DNA from: Brachycybe producta
Taxonomy: Eukaryota; Arthropoda; Diplopoda; Playtdesmida; Andrognathidae
Length of the DNA: 64,000 nucleotides
Assembly: GCA_036925085.1 (NCBI GenBank)
Contig: JAUPFP010000032.1
Coordinates: 62,001 to 126,000 of the forward strand
Direction of reading: 5' to 3'
Shown here piece after piece: positions 63,661-64,000 of the stretch; positions within the stretch are counted from its first letter, which is position 1, and every line of letters starts with the position of its first letter. The position numbers and the translations under genes are program-made. Under the pieces are notes generated by a model, which was given only the letters and a program-made list of their open reading frames with translations, did no database searches and was not told the origin of the DNA.

Positions 63661-64000
63661 TTATACTAGGTCTTTTTCGGAACTTTACGAGTATTTACGA
63701 ATGGAACGCTGCGACAATCATGAGAACGTATCTGTTAAACATTCAGCAATAAATTTATTGAACGTAAAAAAAAATGATGTTCGCTACAAGTGATAGAAGA
63801 AGACGATCGGACGTTTCATTTCAGTTTCTTCCTAGACATAGTCAAAAGATGTCGGACCGAACAGGAAAAAGTTGTTCCTGGAGCGGAACTTCAACTGTTC
63901 CGTATTTCTCGACAGTCAAGTCGAACAGTTTTAGCTCCGATCGCGTTTTACAACGATGTCTTTCTTTTAATAAGTGCATCGCGTTTCAGAATTCTAGTCC
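63661..64000. other. Unannotated sequence to window end
   Basis: Nothing recognisable. It is more G+C-balanced than the preceding sequence and rich in TCG/CGA, so it could be the edge of another feature beyond the window. Confidence 0.4.

Noticed and set aside
1-64000. tRNA and rRNA genes
   Set aside because: No cloverleaf with A and B boxes or rRNA-like stretch was recognised by eye; a tRNAscan/Infernal run would settle it.

Overview
This is eukaryotic, almost certainly metazoan, DNA with very low gene density. The reasons are satellite arrays tens of kilobases long, a Ty3/Gypsy-type LTR retrotransposon, a CR1-like LINE whose ORF1 carries an SGNH esterase-like domain, a degenerate MULE-like transposase, a THAP-like zinc-finger remnant and several TIR/hairpin elements. 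There are no operons, Shine-Dalgarno sites or recognisable host single-copy genes. The species cannot be told from the sequence; the transposon mix fits an invertebrate or basal chordate better than a mammal.

Layout. (1) 1-41441 is one giant A+T-rich satellite of an 11-bp unit (consensus AATGATTAAAG and variants), organised into ~1.96-kb, ~3.27-kb and ~9.34-kb higher-order duplications. (2) It is split at 21190-28361 by a young LTR retrotransposon with 888-bp LTRs of equal length and near-identical sequence, and a GAAT target duplication. The element has an intact gag but no protease, reverse transcriptase, RNase H or integrase. Instead a canonical -1 frameshift signal (TTTAAAC, 6-nt spacer, stem-loop) joins gag to a ~1042-codon ORF of unknown function. 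This is the most interesting object in the window. (3) 41442-47785 is a second, unrelated satellite of ~183-bp monomers (~35 copies), directly abutting the first. (4) 47786-50100 holds a short 125-bp tandem repeat, a MITE-like inverted-repeat element and CT-rich microsatellites. (5) 50222-58100 is a graveyard of nested transposons: a LINE ORF2 C-terminal scrap, a MULE-like transposase pseudogene interrupted by an LTR fragment, and a CR1-like LINE on the minus strand whose ORF2 is one frame broken only by three stop codons. (6) 58100-64000 holds minisatellites (128 bp, ~155-165 bp, 44 bp), a 707-bp TIR element with a THAP-like reading frame inserted inside one of them, and two long perfect-looking hairpins in a row.

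How it fits together: the Gag-X element would have to borrow Pol enzymes from an autonomous relative. The shared 5'-TGGTGGAGG start just inside its 5' LTR and inside the LTR fragment at 52670 suggests a similar primer site. Nearly every other reading frame over 60 codons is a shadow of these elements, a microsatellite or a satellite by-product.
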